A stretch of 64,000 nucleotides of DNA from Actinomycetales bacterium (GCA_015655375.1 JAATFD010000003.1:1-64000); one strand, 5' to 3'. Shown: positions 17,558 to 27,296, counted from the first letter of the stretch. The notes: generated by a model not told the origin, from the letters alone. Program-made: numbers and translations.

Positions 17558-18048
17558 GGAGGGACTCCTGGCGTCAATCGGTCGTGCAAAAGGGAGGGGG
17601 TCCGAGAGCCACGAGGCAGACGATGCGCGAGCGATCGAAGCGGATGAGACAGTTCAACGCCGATCACCGCCGACCCGACCTCAGGAAAGGAATCAAACCC
17701 TTGCGCCAAGGGTAATGCACAGGCCAAGAACTCGCAGATCATATAGACTCCCCGTCCACCCCGGTCTTTTCCTCCCCGCAGGTCATGAAGGCGATCGCGA
17801 ATGCGATGCACAGTGCCGGGCACAGTCCAGATTTCATTTGCCACAGCCTCGAATTGGTCGCCGACATCGGCGCGCACAGCAGCGGAGGCATGTTTCTGCC
17901 TCTAGATTTACCAGCCGGATGATTTCGTCAACCGAAACCTGGATCGACGCCCGGTCCTCACCCAGGGGCCCGGGCCCCACCGCCCATCCGGGGCGATAAT
18001 GGAATGACGTCAGCCCCCTGCTCCGGGCGATCCGATCGAGGAGTCCGT
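17558..18048. other. 491-base divergent intergenic region, no gene seen
   Basis: This stretch separates mnhA (leftward) from the iron-sulfur protein (rightward) and must hold both promoters. I see a TATGAT-like hexamer on the minus strand at 17743-17738 without a convincing -35. There is a 6-bp hairpin GAGGCA/TGCCTC at 17885-17902 with a TGTTTC loop, and a palindrome GGGCCCGGGCCC near 17966. None is specific enough to name a regulator, and I do not recognise a riboswitch. Confidence 0.4.
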
Positions 18049-20475
18049 ATGCCCTCTCCCCTGCTCTCGACTCTGTCGTGGGTGGTCGCGATCTTCGCGA
18101 CCCTTTTTGGCGTGATCTCGTTAATCAGGGGCGTCGTCCATTTATGTCGCCAGGTCGGCGGCGGCCAGCCGGATCCGGGCCGCACGCGCCCGGTCCTCCG
18201 GCGCCTGTGGGGTGTGTTCTCGACCGCTCTGTCACACCGCGAGTTCAAGGGCCGCACGGCAGTCAAGCTCGCCCACTGGTTCGTCATGGTGTCGTTCCCG
18301 CTGCTGTTCCTCACTCTGGTCAGCGGCTACGCCCAACTGCGCACGCCCCTGTGGTCGCTGCCGTTGATCGGCCATTTCATCCCGTGGGAGTGGGCGGTCG
18401 AGCTCTTCGCCTGGGGCGGGTTCCTCGGCATCGTCGCGCTGATGATCATCCGCACCCGGGCTGGCTCCGGTGCCCTCGGCGAGGCCGAACTCTCCGGTGA
18501 CGAGGACGGCGAGACCCACCCACCGCTCGACACTGACGGTCATTTCCCTCGTGATGGCTCGCCACGCGGCATCGCCTCGCGCTTCCTCGGATCGACCAGA
18601 TGGCAGGCTCTCTTCGTCGAATGGGTGATTCTGATTGTCTGCGGCTGCGTCATCGCCCTGCGCGGCCTCGAATACGGCCTCGCCGCGCAGACTCCGGCGG
18701 ACGCAGCACTGGCCTCGGCCTGGCACTTCCCACTGACCGCATGGATCGGCACTCTGCTCGCCAGCGTGGGCGCGAGCACGACCGCACTCGCCACTGCGAT
18801 CGTCGCCGCGAGCGCGCTGAAGATCGCGACCTCGATGATCTGGATGATGGTCATCGGCGTCCAGACGACAATGGGCGTCGCGTGGCACCGCTTCCTGGCC
18901 GTCGTCAACCTGTACGCCCGTCGCGACCCGAGGGGTGGCAAGGCACTGGGTCCGGCCAAGCCGATGCTGGTGGACGGCGAGCCGATCACCGACTTCGACG
19001 AGGTCCCCGACGATGCGGAACTCGGGGTCGGCACGGCCGAGGACCTCACGTGGAAGGACCGCCTCGACTTCTACGCCTGCACCGAGTGCGGACGCTGTCA
19101 GGAGCTGTGCCCCGCGTGGAACACCGAGAAGCCGCTGTCGCCAAAACTGCTGGTCCTGGCCCTGCGCGATCATCTGGAGTCGATCTCCAACCTGGAAGTC
19201 ACCGAGGTCGAGGTCGGCGAGGGTCAGCTGCCCGATGAGGATCGCGTGCTGTTGGAGAAGGGCGCGGCGCCCTCGCCCCACAGCACTGACGTGCTCAACG
19301 CGCTGTCGGTCTCGGGGGCCTCTGGGCCGCTGGGCGTGGCCGACGTGGCCGCGAAGCTGGTCCCCGATGTCATTGCCGAGGACGTCCTGTGGGACTGCAC
19401 GATGTGCGGCGCCTGCGTCGACCAGTGCCCCGTCGACATCGAGCACGTCGACCACATCCTCGACCTGCGTCGCCATCAGGTGCTGATGGAGTCCGCGTTC
19501 CCCCACGAGCTCGGCCGCGCATTCCGGGGCATGGAGTCGAAGGGGAACCCATTCAACCTGCCCGCCCGCACACGCATGGACTGGGCGAAGAACCTCGACT
19601 TCGACGTGCCCGTCATCGGCGAGGACGTCGAATCTGCCGAGGACGTCGACTACCTGTTCTGGGTCGGATGCGCGGGAGCATCCGAGGACCGCGCCAAGCA
19701 GACGACGGCCGCAGTGGCGGAACTGCTCCACACCGCTGGGGTCTCCTTCGCGGTGCTCGGATCCGGCGAGTCCTGCACTGGGGATCCTGCCCGGCGCGCG
19801 GGCAACGAGGCGTTGTTCCAGATGCTCGCCAGTGCCGCGATCGACACCTTGCACGACGCGAAAGCACAGAAGATCGTCGTGTCCTGCGCGCACTGCTTCA
19901 ACACGATTGCCAGCGAATTCCCACAACTCGGCGGCCGTTTTGACGTCATCCACCACACACAGTTGCTCAACCGGCTGGTCCGCGACGGGCTACTCGAGCC
20001 GATCGCACCCGACTCCCCCGCCGAAACGATCACTTACCACGACCCCTGTTTCCTCGGCCGGCACAACCAGGTCTACGAGCCCCCGCGCGAGCTGATCGGA
20101 GCGCTGCCGGGCCTCGACCTCGTCGAGATGCCGCGCTCACGCGACCGCGCGATGTGCTGCGGCGCGGGCGGCGCGAGGGCGTGGATGGAGGAGACGAAGG
20201 GTATTCGCATCGCCGACGCCCGCATGGCCGAGGCTGCCTCGACCGGAGCCGGGATCGTCGCGACAGCGTGCCCATTCTGCTCCCAGATGCTCGGATCCGC
20301 GACGGGGTCAAGCCTTCCGGGGGCGAAGGCGGGCGGAGCGACAGGCGCCGGAGCAACGAACTCTCAGCTGTTGCCGATGCCCGAGGTTCGCGACGTCGCG
20401 GTGCTCCTGCTCGAGGGTGTGCGCCGCGGGCAGGCTCACGGCCAGTCTCGCGACGAGGGCGGAGCCGCCGACTGA
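18049..20475 (+). CDS. membrane-anchored (Fe-S) oxidoreductase, HdrD/GlpC-like
   Basis: This 808-residue protein combines a membrane part and a redox part. Residues 1-310 hold five or six helices like the gamma subunit of respiratory nitrate reductase. Two 4Fe-4S motifs follow: CTECGRCQELCP with Cys344/347/350/354 and CTMCGACVDQCP with Cys450/453/456/460. Two CCG domains come after, ending in ITYHDPCFLGRHN and AMCCGAGGARAW (Cys703/704) and ATACPFCSQML. Such proteins pass electrons between the quinone pool and a soluble partner flavoprotein; the partner is not in this window. The start is ATG 18049 with GAGGAG 5 bases before it. It converges with the next gene. Confidence 0.88.
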   Translation: MPSPLLSTLSWVVAIFATLFGVISLIRGVVHLCRQVGGGQPDPGRTRPVLRRLWGVFSTALSHREFKGRTAVKLAHWFVMVSFPLLFLTLVSGYAQLRTPLWSLPLIGHFIPWEWAVELFAWGGFLGIVALMIIRTRAGSGALGEAELSGDEDGETHPPLDTDGHFPRDGSPRGIASRFLGSTRWQALFVEWVILIVCGCVIALRGLEYGLAAQTPADAALASAWHFPLTAWIGTLLASVGASTTALATAIVAASALKIATSMIWMMVIGVQTTMGVAWHRFLAVVNLYARRDPRGGKALGPAKPMLVDGEPITDFDEVPDDAELGVGTAEDLTWKDRLDFYACTECGRCQELCPAWNTEKPLSPKLLVLALRDHLESISNLEVTEVEVGEGQLPDEDRVLLEKGAAPSPHSTDVLNALSVSGASGPLGVADVAAKLVPDVIAEDVLWDCTMCGACVDQCPVDIEHVDHILDLRRHQVLMESAFPHELGRAFRGMESKGNPFNLPARTRMDWAKNLDFDVPVIGEDVESAEDVDYLFWVGCAGASEDRAKQTTAAVAELLHTAGVSFAVLGSGESCTGDPARRAGNEALFQMLASAAIDTLHDAKAQKIVVSCAHCFNTIASEFPQLGGRFDVIHHTQLLNRLVRDGLLEPIAPDSPAETITYHDPCFLGRHNQVYEPPRELIGALPGLDLVEMPRSRDRAMCCGAGGARAWMEETKGIRIADARMAEAASTGAGIVATACPFCSQMLGSATGSSLPGAKAGGATGAGATNSQLLPMPEVRDVAVLLLEGVRRGQAHGQSRDEGGAAD

Positions 20476-20503
20476 TCGCCTGCTCGGTGATGCGCCGGAG
20501 CGC

Positions 20504-21283
20504 TCAAACACCCATCAGGCGTTGAGCACGATCGCGCGCGTCCATGACGGGCGCCCACCAGCGGTTCCACATGAAGACGCCGATGAGCACGCCGAGGATT
20601 CCGACCACGACCGAGCCAAGTGCTCCGATGATCGTCGTCGCACCGACATAGACCAGGCTTGCCGCCGCAGCCACGGCTGCGACACCGACCAGGGCCCCCA
20701 CCGGCCAACGGACCGGGGACGGCAGGGCGACGCCGAGGGCGACTGCCAGCGCCGCAAGAAAAGCGATGCCATTGACGAGGAACGGGACGCGTCCGATCGT
20801 CGCCGTCCCGACCAGCCCCGTCGCCATCCAGGCGGTCCCCATCGTCACGAGGAAGGCGGGGATCGGCGACGGCCGCGTCCTCCTCGAGGAGATCAATGCG
20901 CACACGAGGGCGACGACCGTCAGTGCCCCGAACGTGCCGAGCCCCGCAGCGAATCGGGCGATTGCGATCGGGAGCGCGGCCTCGCCCAACGCGACAGCGG
21001 TCGTGACCCCGGCGATTCCCAGTCCGGGAATCAAATTGACAGCGACAACGCCGATCACAGCCGTGATGCCCAGGGCAACTCCGAGGACGCCGACGGGGAT
21101 CGGCGACTCGGGAAGGCTGCGGCCGTCACGCCAGCGGTTGGGGGCGGAGGAACGCCCTCGTGTGTCGCTATTGAGAGACCCATCCGATGAGAAAGGGCCA
21201 CGACCGGTGGGCGCGTCCTCGAAGACCAATGTGACCTCGGGGATGTCGGACTCGGTGCCCGAGGCGTCCTGTCTGTTCGTCAT
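20504..21283 (-). CDS. hypothetical membrane protein
   Basis: I do not recognise this 259-residue protein. About 75 polar residues (MTNRQDASGTESDIPEV onward) precede six to seven Ala/Val/Gly-rich membrane helices, and it ends in a short charged tail (NRWWAPVMDARDRAQRL). I chose ATG 21283; upstream in-frame starts add a Cys/Trp-containing stretch with no ribosome site. It lies 95 bases after the unknown 408-residue protein on the same strand, at the end of a TM2-dcd-unknown-unknown run. Its role cannot be inferred from context. Confidence 0.6.
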   Translation of the reverse strand: MTNRQDASGTESDIPEVTLVFEDAPTGRGPFSSDGSLNSDTRGRSSAPNRWRDGRSLPESPIPVGVLGVALGITAVIGVVAVNLIPGLGIAGVTTAVALGEAALPIAIARFAAGLGTFGALTVVALVCALISSRRTRPSPIPAFLVTMGTAWMATGLVGTATIGRVPFLVNGIAFLAALAVALGVALPSPVRWPVGALVGVAAVAAAASLVYVGATTIIGALGSVVVGILGVLIGVFMWNRWWAPVMDARDRAQRLMGV

Positions 21284-21378
21284 GAGACCCGAGTGAATCC
21301 GATCCGCCTGAAAGCGGGCTGGATACCAGGTGCACAAACCCGTGTCGACCTGTGCATTCCGCCGAGGGCGGACACTGC

Positions 21379-22605
21379 TCAGACGGTTTCTGCGTCGAGG
21401 CCGACGAGGAAGCCATCCTCGTCGATCACCGAGCCTCCGACAACGCCGACGACCAAGCTGGTGGCACGCTCCACATCGCGGGTAGACCGTGCCCGCTCAA
21501 GCCGTGCCGTCCGGGTCAATGGGTCGGACCCGATCCCGAAGTCTCCTCCCGGCATCCAGTGAACGCCGTACTCGACGACTGGGCCCTTGGTCCACGACTC
21601 CCATCGCAGAACCTGCGGCGGACGCGGAACCCGATGGACTTCGATCATGAACTCCGAGCGATTCCCCGCCGACCCGACCACCGCGTATCCGTCGACGACC
21701 GGCCGCTCGAATTCGGCACGTCGGCGAGACTCGGCCAGACTCGCAGCAATCTCCGGTGGGAGAGCCTTCACCGACCTCGAGATCGCTGCAATGCGTTCGA
21801 CGTCACGAGGAGCCGGCCTCCGAGGCTCAGCCCGCGGGACGTCGCGAGAGTCGATGACGGTCGGGAAGTCGGGCCGCAGGGCCGTCAGCAGATCCTCCGG
21901 TGCAATCCATCGAGGGGCATAGACGGTGAGATCGACCGCGGAATCCGGGTCCGGGGTCATCACCTCACCCGACCCCGCGACGCGCAATGAACCGGCCAAC
22001 CGCCTCGCCATCCGCCGCAGGGCCAACAGCGTGCGCAATTCGAGGGCGACGGGCATCCCGTCGGGGAATGCGTGCGCCCAGATGTCGCGACCTCGCAGGT
22101 CCTCGTCGGGAGCCTCAGCCCGCATCGGCGTGCAGATCAACGACCACGCCGTCGGGCGATCTGCGGGCGTCCCGAGCAGGCTCCGGATCTCAGTGTCGAT
22201 GCGCCACGGCCCCTGCAACGCGGCCTGCCCACCCAAGCGGAGCATCCCAGGACCCGCCCACCCGGCCTCGTCCCACACCGAGATCGCCAGAGCCTCCAGC
22301 TCGTCGAGCTCGACCTCCTCGCCGACCAGGAGGAGGTGGTGGGACAGTGCCCACTCGAGGTCGATCGGATTCGCCTCGTCGAGACGCATCAGCGGAGCGG
22401 CGATCGGCGCAGCCTGTTCCTCCGCAACGACCTCGCCCGCATCGCTGACCCGGAAGGCCGTGCTCAGCATGTCGAGGCCGCCCACAGCCGTCATCGTCGT
22501 CTCGGTCAATGCACTCAACCCGGGAGTCGAAGGCTGGGCAAGACGCTCGCGCACCGACCGGCGGTGGGGCGGGGTCGGCGGTGGGGGTGGCAGTTCGTCA
22601 CTCAT
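21379..22605 (-). CDS. hypothetical protein overlapping dcd
   Basis: This 408-residue soluble protein begins with a proline run ([13 protein letters not shown]) and has no signal peptide or membrane span. It appears to contain two alpha/beta regions with conserved-looking Trp and Gly positions ([19 protein letters not shown] and [19 protein letters not shown]). I considered SseB-like and type VII secretion-associated families but saw no decisive motif. ATG 22605 overlaps the end of dcd by 8 bases, so it is probably co-translated with it. The coding bias resembles its neighbours. Confidence 0.65.
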   Translation of the reverse strand: MSDELPPPPPTPPHRRSVRERLAQPSTPGLSALTETTMTAVGGLDMLSTAFRVSDAGEVVAEEQAAPIAAPLMRLDEANPIDLEWALSHHLLLVGEEVELDELEALAISVWDEAGWAGPGMLRLGGQAALQGPWRIDTEIRSLLGTPADRPTAWSLICTPMRAEAPDEDLRGRDIWAHAFPDGMPVALELRTLLALRRMARRLAGSLRVAGSGEVMTPDPDSAVDLTVYAPRWIAPEDLLTALRPDFPTVIDSRDVPRAEPRRPAPRDVERIAAISRSVKALPPEIAASLAESRRRAEFERPVVDGYAVVGSAGNRSEFMIEVHRVPRPPQVLRWESWTKGPVVEYGVHWMPGGDFGIGSDPLTRTARLERARSTRDVERATSLVVGVVGGSVIDEDGFLVGLDAETV

Positions 22606-23191
22606 CCGGACCCCGACCGATCCGGGTACGCAGGAAGTGCAGGTGGGAGCGCGAGGGCGTCGGGCCACGCTGTCCCTGGTAGTGAGAGCCGAGGCCGCTC
22701 GATCCGTAGGGGTGGGCTGCCGGGGAGGACAGACCGAAGAAGCACAGCTGCCCGACCTTCATGCCGGGGTAGAGCAGAATCGGCATCGTCGCCGTGTTCG
22801 AGAGCTCCAGCGTGACGTGACCGGAAAATCCGGGATCGATGAATCCCGCCGTGGAATGGGTGAGCAGACCGAGACGTCCCAGGGAGGACTTTCCCTCCAG
22901 CCGGGCGGCAATGTCGTCGCCGAGGCTCACCAGCTCAAAGGTCGCCCCGAGGACGAACTCACCCGGGTGGAGGACGAAGGGATCGTCGGGTCCGACATCG
23001 ACCAGGTGGGTGAGATCGGACTGATCCGCGGCCGGGTCGATGACCGAATAACGGTGGTTGTCGAAGAGGCGGAAGAGACGATCCAACCGCACGTCGATGC
23101 TCGCGGGTTGGACGAGACCGCGTTCGAGGGGATCCAATCGGATCCGTCCAGAATCGAGGCCCGCCAGGATGTCACGATCACTGAGCAGCAT
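22598..23191 (-). CDS. dcd: dCTP deaminase
   Basis: Dcd deaminates dCTP and feeds dTTP synthesis; many actinobacterial forms are bifunctional and yield dUMP. The 197-residue length is normal. Motifs are [67 protein letters not shown] (the substrate site, with the catalytic Glu of the family in the following [16 protein letters not shown]) and [14 protein letters not shown] 23191 is chosen because the family starts MLLSD. A longer open frame upstream has no ribosome site. Confidence 0.95.
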   Translation of the reverse strand: MLLSDRDILAGLDSGRIRLDPLERGLVQPASIDVRLDRLFRLFDNHRYSVIDPAADQSDLTHLVDVGPDDPFVLHPGEFVLGATFELVSLGDDIAARLEGKSSLGRLGLLTHSTAGFIDPGFSGHVTLELSNTATMPILLYPGMKVGQLCFFGLSSPAAHPYGSSGLGSHYQGQRGPTPSRSHLHFLRTRIGRGPDE

Positions 23192-23245
23192 GGTCGCAAT
23201 TGTGGCACGGCCCGGCGAGACGCGCGGCCCGGCTGGGCACCACAC

Positions 23246-23902
23246 TCATTGCAATGGCACACCCTGGGCGTCCGTCGTGTACTGGCCGGAACGACAGGCG
23301 ATCTGGATGAGGTCGACGATCATCCATACCCACACCCCGAAGATCGCCAGGAAGCCAACGAGAAGGACCGCCGTGGCATAGCCGACGAGCGTCAGCACCA
23401 GTTGGATGATGCCCTTCTGCGTGTAGCCGAGATAGAAGTTGTGGATCCCCAGCGTCCCGAGGAAGAACGCCAGGAGGATCGCCACAACCATGCTCTTGGG
23501 CGGTGTCGCATAGACGGGACGCCCGTACTGGTCATAGACGGGCTGCTGGGCAGCGTAGTACGGCTGGCCATAGTCAGGTCGGCCGTAACCGGCCTCGCCG
23601 TACCCCTGACCGGAGGCGCCCTGTCCGTAGTCGGGTTGAGCGCTGTAGGGAGGCTGACCGTAGCCCTGGTCGTACTGGGTCTGGCCGCCGCCGGTCTGGT
23701 CGGAGGCGTCCTGCTCGTTCGCCGACTGGCTGTACTGCGGCGGCGTGTACGACTGGGACCCCGACGCCCCGTATGAGCGCTGTGCCTGCTCAGCGACCGA
23801 AGGCGCCGCGGGCGACTCCTGACTCCAGGCCTGCTGCGGCTGCTCGGGCTGCTGGTCTCCGGAGGAAGGTCCGTCCGGGGTGTATGGATCGTTGGTGGTC
23901 AC
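23246..23902 (-). CDS. TM2 domain protein with Gln/Tyr/Gly-rich N-terminus
   Basis: The first 135 residues are a low-complexity cytoplasmic tail rich in Gln, Tyr, Gly and Pro (GYGQPPYSAQPDYGQG). The TM2 domain follows: KSMVVAILLAFFLGTLGIHN, then FYLGYTQKGIIQLVLT and a second helix ending in FGVWVWMIVDL. TM2 proteins are small two-helix membrane proteins of unclear function. GTG 23902 has GAGAGG upstream. It reads away from mutY, 100 bases distant, and toward dcd, 54 bases away. Confidence 0.88.
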   Translation of the reverse strand: MTTNDPYTPDGPSSGDQQPEQPQQAWSQESPAAPSVAEQAQRSYGASGSQSYTPPQYSQSANEQDASDQTGGGQTQYDQGYGQPPYSAQPDYGQGASGQGYGEAGYGRPDYGQPYYAAQQPVYDQYGRPVYATPPKSMVVAILLAFFLGTLGIHNFYLGYTQKGIIQLVLTLVGYATAVLLVGFLAIFGVWVWMIVDLIQIACRSGQYTTDAQGVPLQ

Positions 23903-24002
23903 AATTGCCTCTCAGGATCGCGTCCTCCGTCGCCCGCCATTCTCCCACGACCCGCCCTCACCGAGCGAGGCCCCCTGTCCGGTTCGCGCTAGCCTGAGGC
24001 CC

Positions 24003-24896
24003 GTGTTCGACTCCCTTCTCCCCTGGTATGCCGCCCACCGACGCGACCTCCCGATGCGCGCGGAGGGCGTCTCGCCGTGGAGCACCTTGGTTTTCGAGGT
24101 CATGAGCCAACAGACTCCGATCCCACGGGTCCAGCCGATCTGGGAGTCCTGGATGGACCGCTGGCCGACCCCTGCGGACCTGGCCGACGCCCCGACCGGC
24201 GACGTCCTCGTCGCCTGGGACCACCTCGGCTATCCCTCGCGTGCCCTCCGCCTCCAGCAGTGCGCCCGAACGATCACCGAGCGCCCCGGCGGCCGCGTCC
24301 CCGCCGACATCGACGAGCTGCTCTCCCTTCCGGGGATCGGACCGTACACGGCTTCGGCCGTCTCGTCCTTCTCGTACCATCGCCGCGTCTCCGTCCTCGA
24401 CACGAACGTCCGCCGCGTCCTCGCACGGACCCTGGACGGAGTCGAGTTCGCGAAGTCGTCGGCTCCCTCACGCACCGAACGTGCCCGCGCCGACGCTCTG
24501 CTTCCCGAGGACGGGGCCGAGGCCGCGACCTGGAACGTTGCCCTCATGGAGCTCGGCGCGCTGACCTGCACCCAGCACGCCCCCAAGTGCGATGAGTGCC
24601 CGCTCTCCGAGGAATGCGCGTGGCTCGCCGCCGGTCGCCCCGCCGCCCAGGCCCGCCCGAAGGGTCAGGCCTGGGCGGGCACGGACCGTCAGGCACGAGG
24701 CCGGGTCATGGCTCTGCTCCGCCAGGGCCACGCACGTGCAGAGGCCGTGACGCGGGCCGGGGCGCTGGCGGCGGCCACGCTGCCGAATGCCGATCCCGCC
24801 CAGTCCGAGCGGGTCGTCACCGGCCTCGTCGCCGACGGGCTGGCCGTCGCGGATCCCGCCACCGGCGCTCTCCGTCTGCCCGGCGCCGTGCGCTGA
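24003..24896 (+). CDS. mutY: A/G-specific adenine glycosylase
   Basis: MutY removes adenine mispaired with 8-oxoguanine. The HhH-GPD core is present: catalytic Glu32 in FEVMSQQTPIPRV, the helix-hairpin-helix LPGIGPYTASAV and catalytic Asp133 in VLDTNVRRVLAR. The cluster loop has Cys189, 196, 199 and 205 (C-x6-C-x2-C-x5-C). At 297 residues it is shorter than E. coli MutY (350), and the C-terminal Nudix-like 8-oxoG recognition domain is replaced by about 80 Ala-rich residues. GTG 24003 has TGAGG close upstream. A MutT-like gene lies 2 kb downstream. It converges with an MFS gene. Confidence 0.92.
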   Translation: MFDSLLPWYAAHRRDLPMRAEGVSPWSTLVFEVMSQQTPIPRVQPIWESWMDRWPTPADLADAPTGDVLVAWDHLGYPSRALRLQQCARTITERPGGRVPADIDELLSLPGIGPYTASAVSSFSYHRRVSVLDTNVRRVLARTLDGVEFAKSSAPSRTERARADALLPEDGAEAATWNVALMELGALTCTQHAPKCDECPLSEECAWLAAGRPAAQARPKGQAWAGTDRQARGRVMALLRQGHARAEAVTRAGALAAATLPNADPAQSERVVTGLVADGLAVADPATGALRLPGAVR

Positions 24897-24942
24897 GAGC
24901 AAACCCGCCTCACCCAGCGCTCCGCTCCGTCCATCGACGGAT

Positions 24943-26352
24943 TCACGCGCCCGAATGCGACAGGCTCCCCTCTCCGTCGGTCGTCTCCGCCCGTACCAGG
25001 CGACGGAACTCACGCCCGTCCTCGAGGGCGGCGCGTCCCGCGGGGATCGAGAAGGCAATCGCCACGACGACCACGGTCGCGGCCCCCGCCAGGATGAACA
25101 AAACCTCGACGGACATCCGATCCGCGAGCGGTCCGAAGCCGAGCATCCCGATCGGGGTCGCGAGCGCGAAGACGATCGAGACAAAACCGAAGACCCGACT
25201 CATATATTCCGGCTCGACCTTCTCCTGGAGCAACGTCATCGAAGGCGTCGAGAAGAAGGGAACGGCCGCACCGACCGCGAAGGACACGATGTAGAAGACG
25301 ACGAGGTTCCCCGACAGGCCCAATCCGATGGACAGCGCGCCAAAGAGCAAACAGGCAACCAGGACCAAGTGCTCGCGCGACCGGCGGGTGAACCAGGAGG
25401 CGACGGCCGCCCCACCTGCGGCCATGCCCAGGGAGAAGACGATCTCCATCACGGTCAGCATCCAGACCTCGTCGCCGAAGCTGCGCGCGATCATCAAGGG
25501 CATGAGGAAGGACGGCGCGATCGCCAGCACTGAGATGACCGCATAGACAGCGAGCAACCATCGCACCAGACGGTTCCTCGAGACATAGCGAATGCCGCCG
25601 ACCAGGTCCGACCAGTACGAGGTCGCATCCTCCCCCTCCGCGCGGCGCACCCACGGAATCGGGATCACCGTCATGATCGCGATGCCGATGACAGCGGTGA
25701 CGACGTCGACGTAGAAGGTGGGGACGATCCCGCCGATCCCGTAGACGATGCCGGCCGCCGCCGGGGCCAACAGCGACATGGCGGACTGAATCGTCGCGTT
25801 GATCCCGTTGACCCGCATCAGGTGGGCCCGGGGAGTGAGCTGCGGCAGAACGGCGGAGACGGCCGGCGTTTGGAACCCGGCACCGATGGAACGCACGGTG
25901 ACCGCGGCGAAGATCAGCCACATCTCGGTGTGCCCCGCACTCATCGCGAGGGCGAGGCCGAGAGTCGTCACCGCGATCGTCGCGTCGGAGACGATGATCA
26001 GCATCTTGCGATTGACCCGATCGGCGAGCGTGCCACCGAAGATCGAGACGACGGCCTGCGGGAGAAACCCGAAGACGGCGTAGAGCATCATGATCGTGCC
26101 CGACTTCGTGCCAAGCGTCAGGTACCACATGACGGCGTACTGGACGACGCTGGACCCGAACAGGGAGATCGTCTGGCCGGCGAGGAACAGAGCGACGCGG
26201 TGCTTCCACGCGGGGTCGTCCTCGGTGGGACGGAAGCCCTCGGCGTCTGACGACGGCTCCGGGACGTGGGAACCCACGCCTGCGGGAACGTCATTCGTCG
26301 GATCGCCGCCCTGTGGGCCGGACTCGGCCGGTGTGCCGGTCGGAATGCTCAT
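24943..26352 (-). CDS. MFS transporter (DHA3-like, macrolide-efflux type)
   Basis: This 469-residue protein has 12 predicted membrane helices. The MFS motif A variant FGGTLADRVNRKMLIIVSD lies between helices 2 and 3, and WYLTLGTKSGTIMMLYAVFG precedes it. The overall pattern resembles Mef/enterobactin-exporter-like MFS_3 proteins, so drug or siderophore export is the likely activity. The start is uncertain: ATG 26352, GTG 26400 and ATG 26433 are all in frame, and GTG 26400 follows a G-rich stretch. No regulator is adjacent. Confidence 0.85.
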   Translation of the reverse strand: MSIPTGTPAESGPQGGDPTNDVPAGVGSHVPEPSSDAEGFRPTEDDPAWKHRVALFLAGQTISLFGSSVVQYAVMWYLTLGTKSGTIMMLYAVFGFLPQAVVSIFGGTLADRVNRKMLIIVSDATIAVTTLGLALAMSAGHTEMWLIFAAVTVRSIGAGFQTPAVSAVLPQLTPRAHLMRVNGINATIQSAMSLLAPAAAGIVYGIGGIVPTFYVDVVTAVIGIAIMTVIPIPWVRRAEGEDATSYWSDLVGGIRYVSRNRLVRWLLAVYAVISVLAIAPSFLMPLMIARSFGDEVWMLTVMEIVFSLGMAAGGAAVASWFTRRSREHLVLVACLLFGALSIGLGLSGNLVVFYIVSFAVGAAVPFFSTPSMTLLQEKVEPEYMSRVFGFVSIVFALATPIGMLGFGPLADRMSVEVLFILAGAATVVVVAIAFSIPAGRAALEDGREFRRLVRAETTDGEGSLSHSGA

Positions 26353-26572
26353 TGGCGTGACGGTAGCAAGCCCGGGAGCACGGAGGAAGACCCGGTTCAC
26401 CGATCCCCCCGGCTCGCCGGACATCGGTCTCATGGATCCGTTGACGCTTCGTCATGGTCGCGGCGTGAGTCCCATCGGTCGCCCCGCTACCGGCGGCGAG
26501 CCCTTGACCCGACCGGTGCACCTATGACACGGCGAGTGTGGTGAGGGGCCAGAAATGGCGGTATCATGCGGA

Positions 26573-26596
26573 AAGCCCCCGCTTGCGCGAGGGCTT
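26573..26596 (-). terminator. intrinsic terminator of tRNA-Gly
   Basis: Read on the minus strand, AAGCCCTCGC pairs with GCGGGGGCTT (one G-T wobble) around a GCAA tetraloop and is followed by T residues. It begins 8 bases after the tRNA 3' end. Confidence 0.8.
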
Positions 26597-26603
26597 CGAC
26601 TGG

Positions 26604-26674
26604 AGCGGGCGACGGGAATCGAACCCGCCTCTGAAGCTTGGGAAGCTTCCATTCTACCGATGAACTACGCCCGC
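26604..26674 (-). tRNA. tRNA-Gly (anticodon CCC)
   Basis: The 71-base molecule starts GCGGGCG and ends CGCCCGC plus discriminator T, giving a perfect 7-bp acceptor stem. The anticodon arm is GAAGC-TTCCCAA-GCTTC with anticodon CCC, read as GGG glycine codons. The T arm is GCGGG-TTCGATT-CCCGT. CCA is not encoded. A TATCAT hexamer at 26712-26707 on the same strand could be its -10 element. Confidence 0.97.
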
Positions 26675-26808
26675 ACTGTCCGTTCTCCGGGGAGGAAGAC
26701 TCGTCGATGATACCTGTTCGCCGACGGCACACGCAAAGCGTCCCATGCCGCCGGTCCTCCCCCTGGCGCACCCACACCGACACTGGAGGCGGTCCTTATC
26801 ATGGCGAG

Positions 26809-27243
26809 ATGACTCCTCGTCCGGTCGTCGCTGCAGCGATCCTTGATTCGCTCGCGCATCCCACCTACCTTCTGTGCGCGGCGCGCGCCTATCCGGACGA
26901 TCTGCGGGGTCGCTTCGAGCTGCCCGGCGGAAAAGTCGAGGCCGGGGAGGACCCCCGCGGCGCCCTCGTCCGGGAGATCCACGAAGAACTCGCCACCCGC
27001 CTCGACCTCGGCGACAAGGTCCCCGGTCCGGACGGCGGGTGGTGGCCAATTCTCCAGGGCCGTCGGATGAGCGTCTGGCTCGCGCAGATCTCCCCCGATG
27101 CGCCTGCTCCCACCCTTGGCGCCTCGCACCTCGAATTGCGATGGGTCCCGCTCATGGAGGCCGCGGGACTCGACTGGATCGGGCACGATCGTGTCATCGT
27201 TGAGGCCACCGTCAGCCGGACCCAGCCACCGCCTGGTGAGTGA
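26809..27243 (+). CDS. Nudix hydrolase, MutT-like (8-oxo-dGTP diphosphatase)
   Basis: The 144-residue protein carries a complete Nudix box at residues 41-63 (GKVEAGED, then REIHEELA), matching Gx5Ex7REUxEExxU with Ala in place of the usual Gly. Length and N-terminus (VVAAAILDS) fit the MutT group that sanitises oxidised nucleotides. ATG 26809 has no ribosome site at the proper distance. A TATCAT hexamer at 26797-26802 would place transcription start on the ATG itself, so leaderless translation is likely. It diverges from tRNA-Gly. Confidence 0.85.
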   Translation: MTPRPVVAAAILDSLAHPTYLLCAARAYPDDLRGRFELPGGKVEAGEDPRGALVREIHEELATRLDLGDKVPGPDGGWWPILQGRRMSVWLAQISPDAPAPTLGASHLELRWVPLMEAAGLDWIGHDRVIVEATVSRTQPPPGE

Positions 27244-27296
27244 CTCGACACGGACAACCTTGACGACGGACGCCCAAAGTCTGTCAGAATAAGCCC

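Noticed and set aside
16019-17647. 542-codon plus-strand ORF
   Set aside because: Antisense to mnhA; dominated by Arg, Gly, Gln and Asp without any fold signature.
17966-17978. GGGCCCGGGCCC-type palindrome as an operator
   Set aside because: Low-complexity GC palindrome expected by chance in such DNA; no second copy near either start.
18232-19956. 574-codon minus-strand ORF
   Set aside because: Antisense to the iron-sulfur oxidoreductase, whose Cys motifs prove the plus strand.
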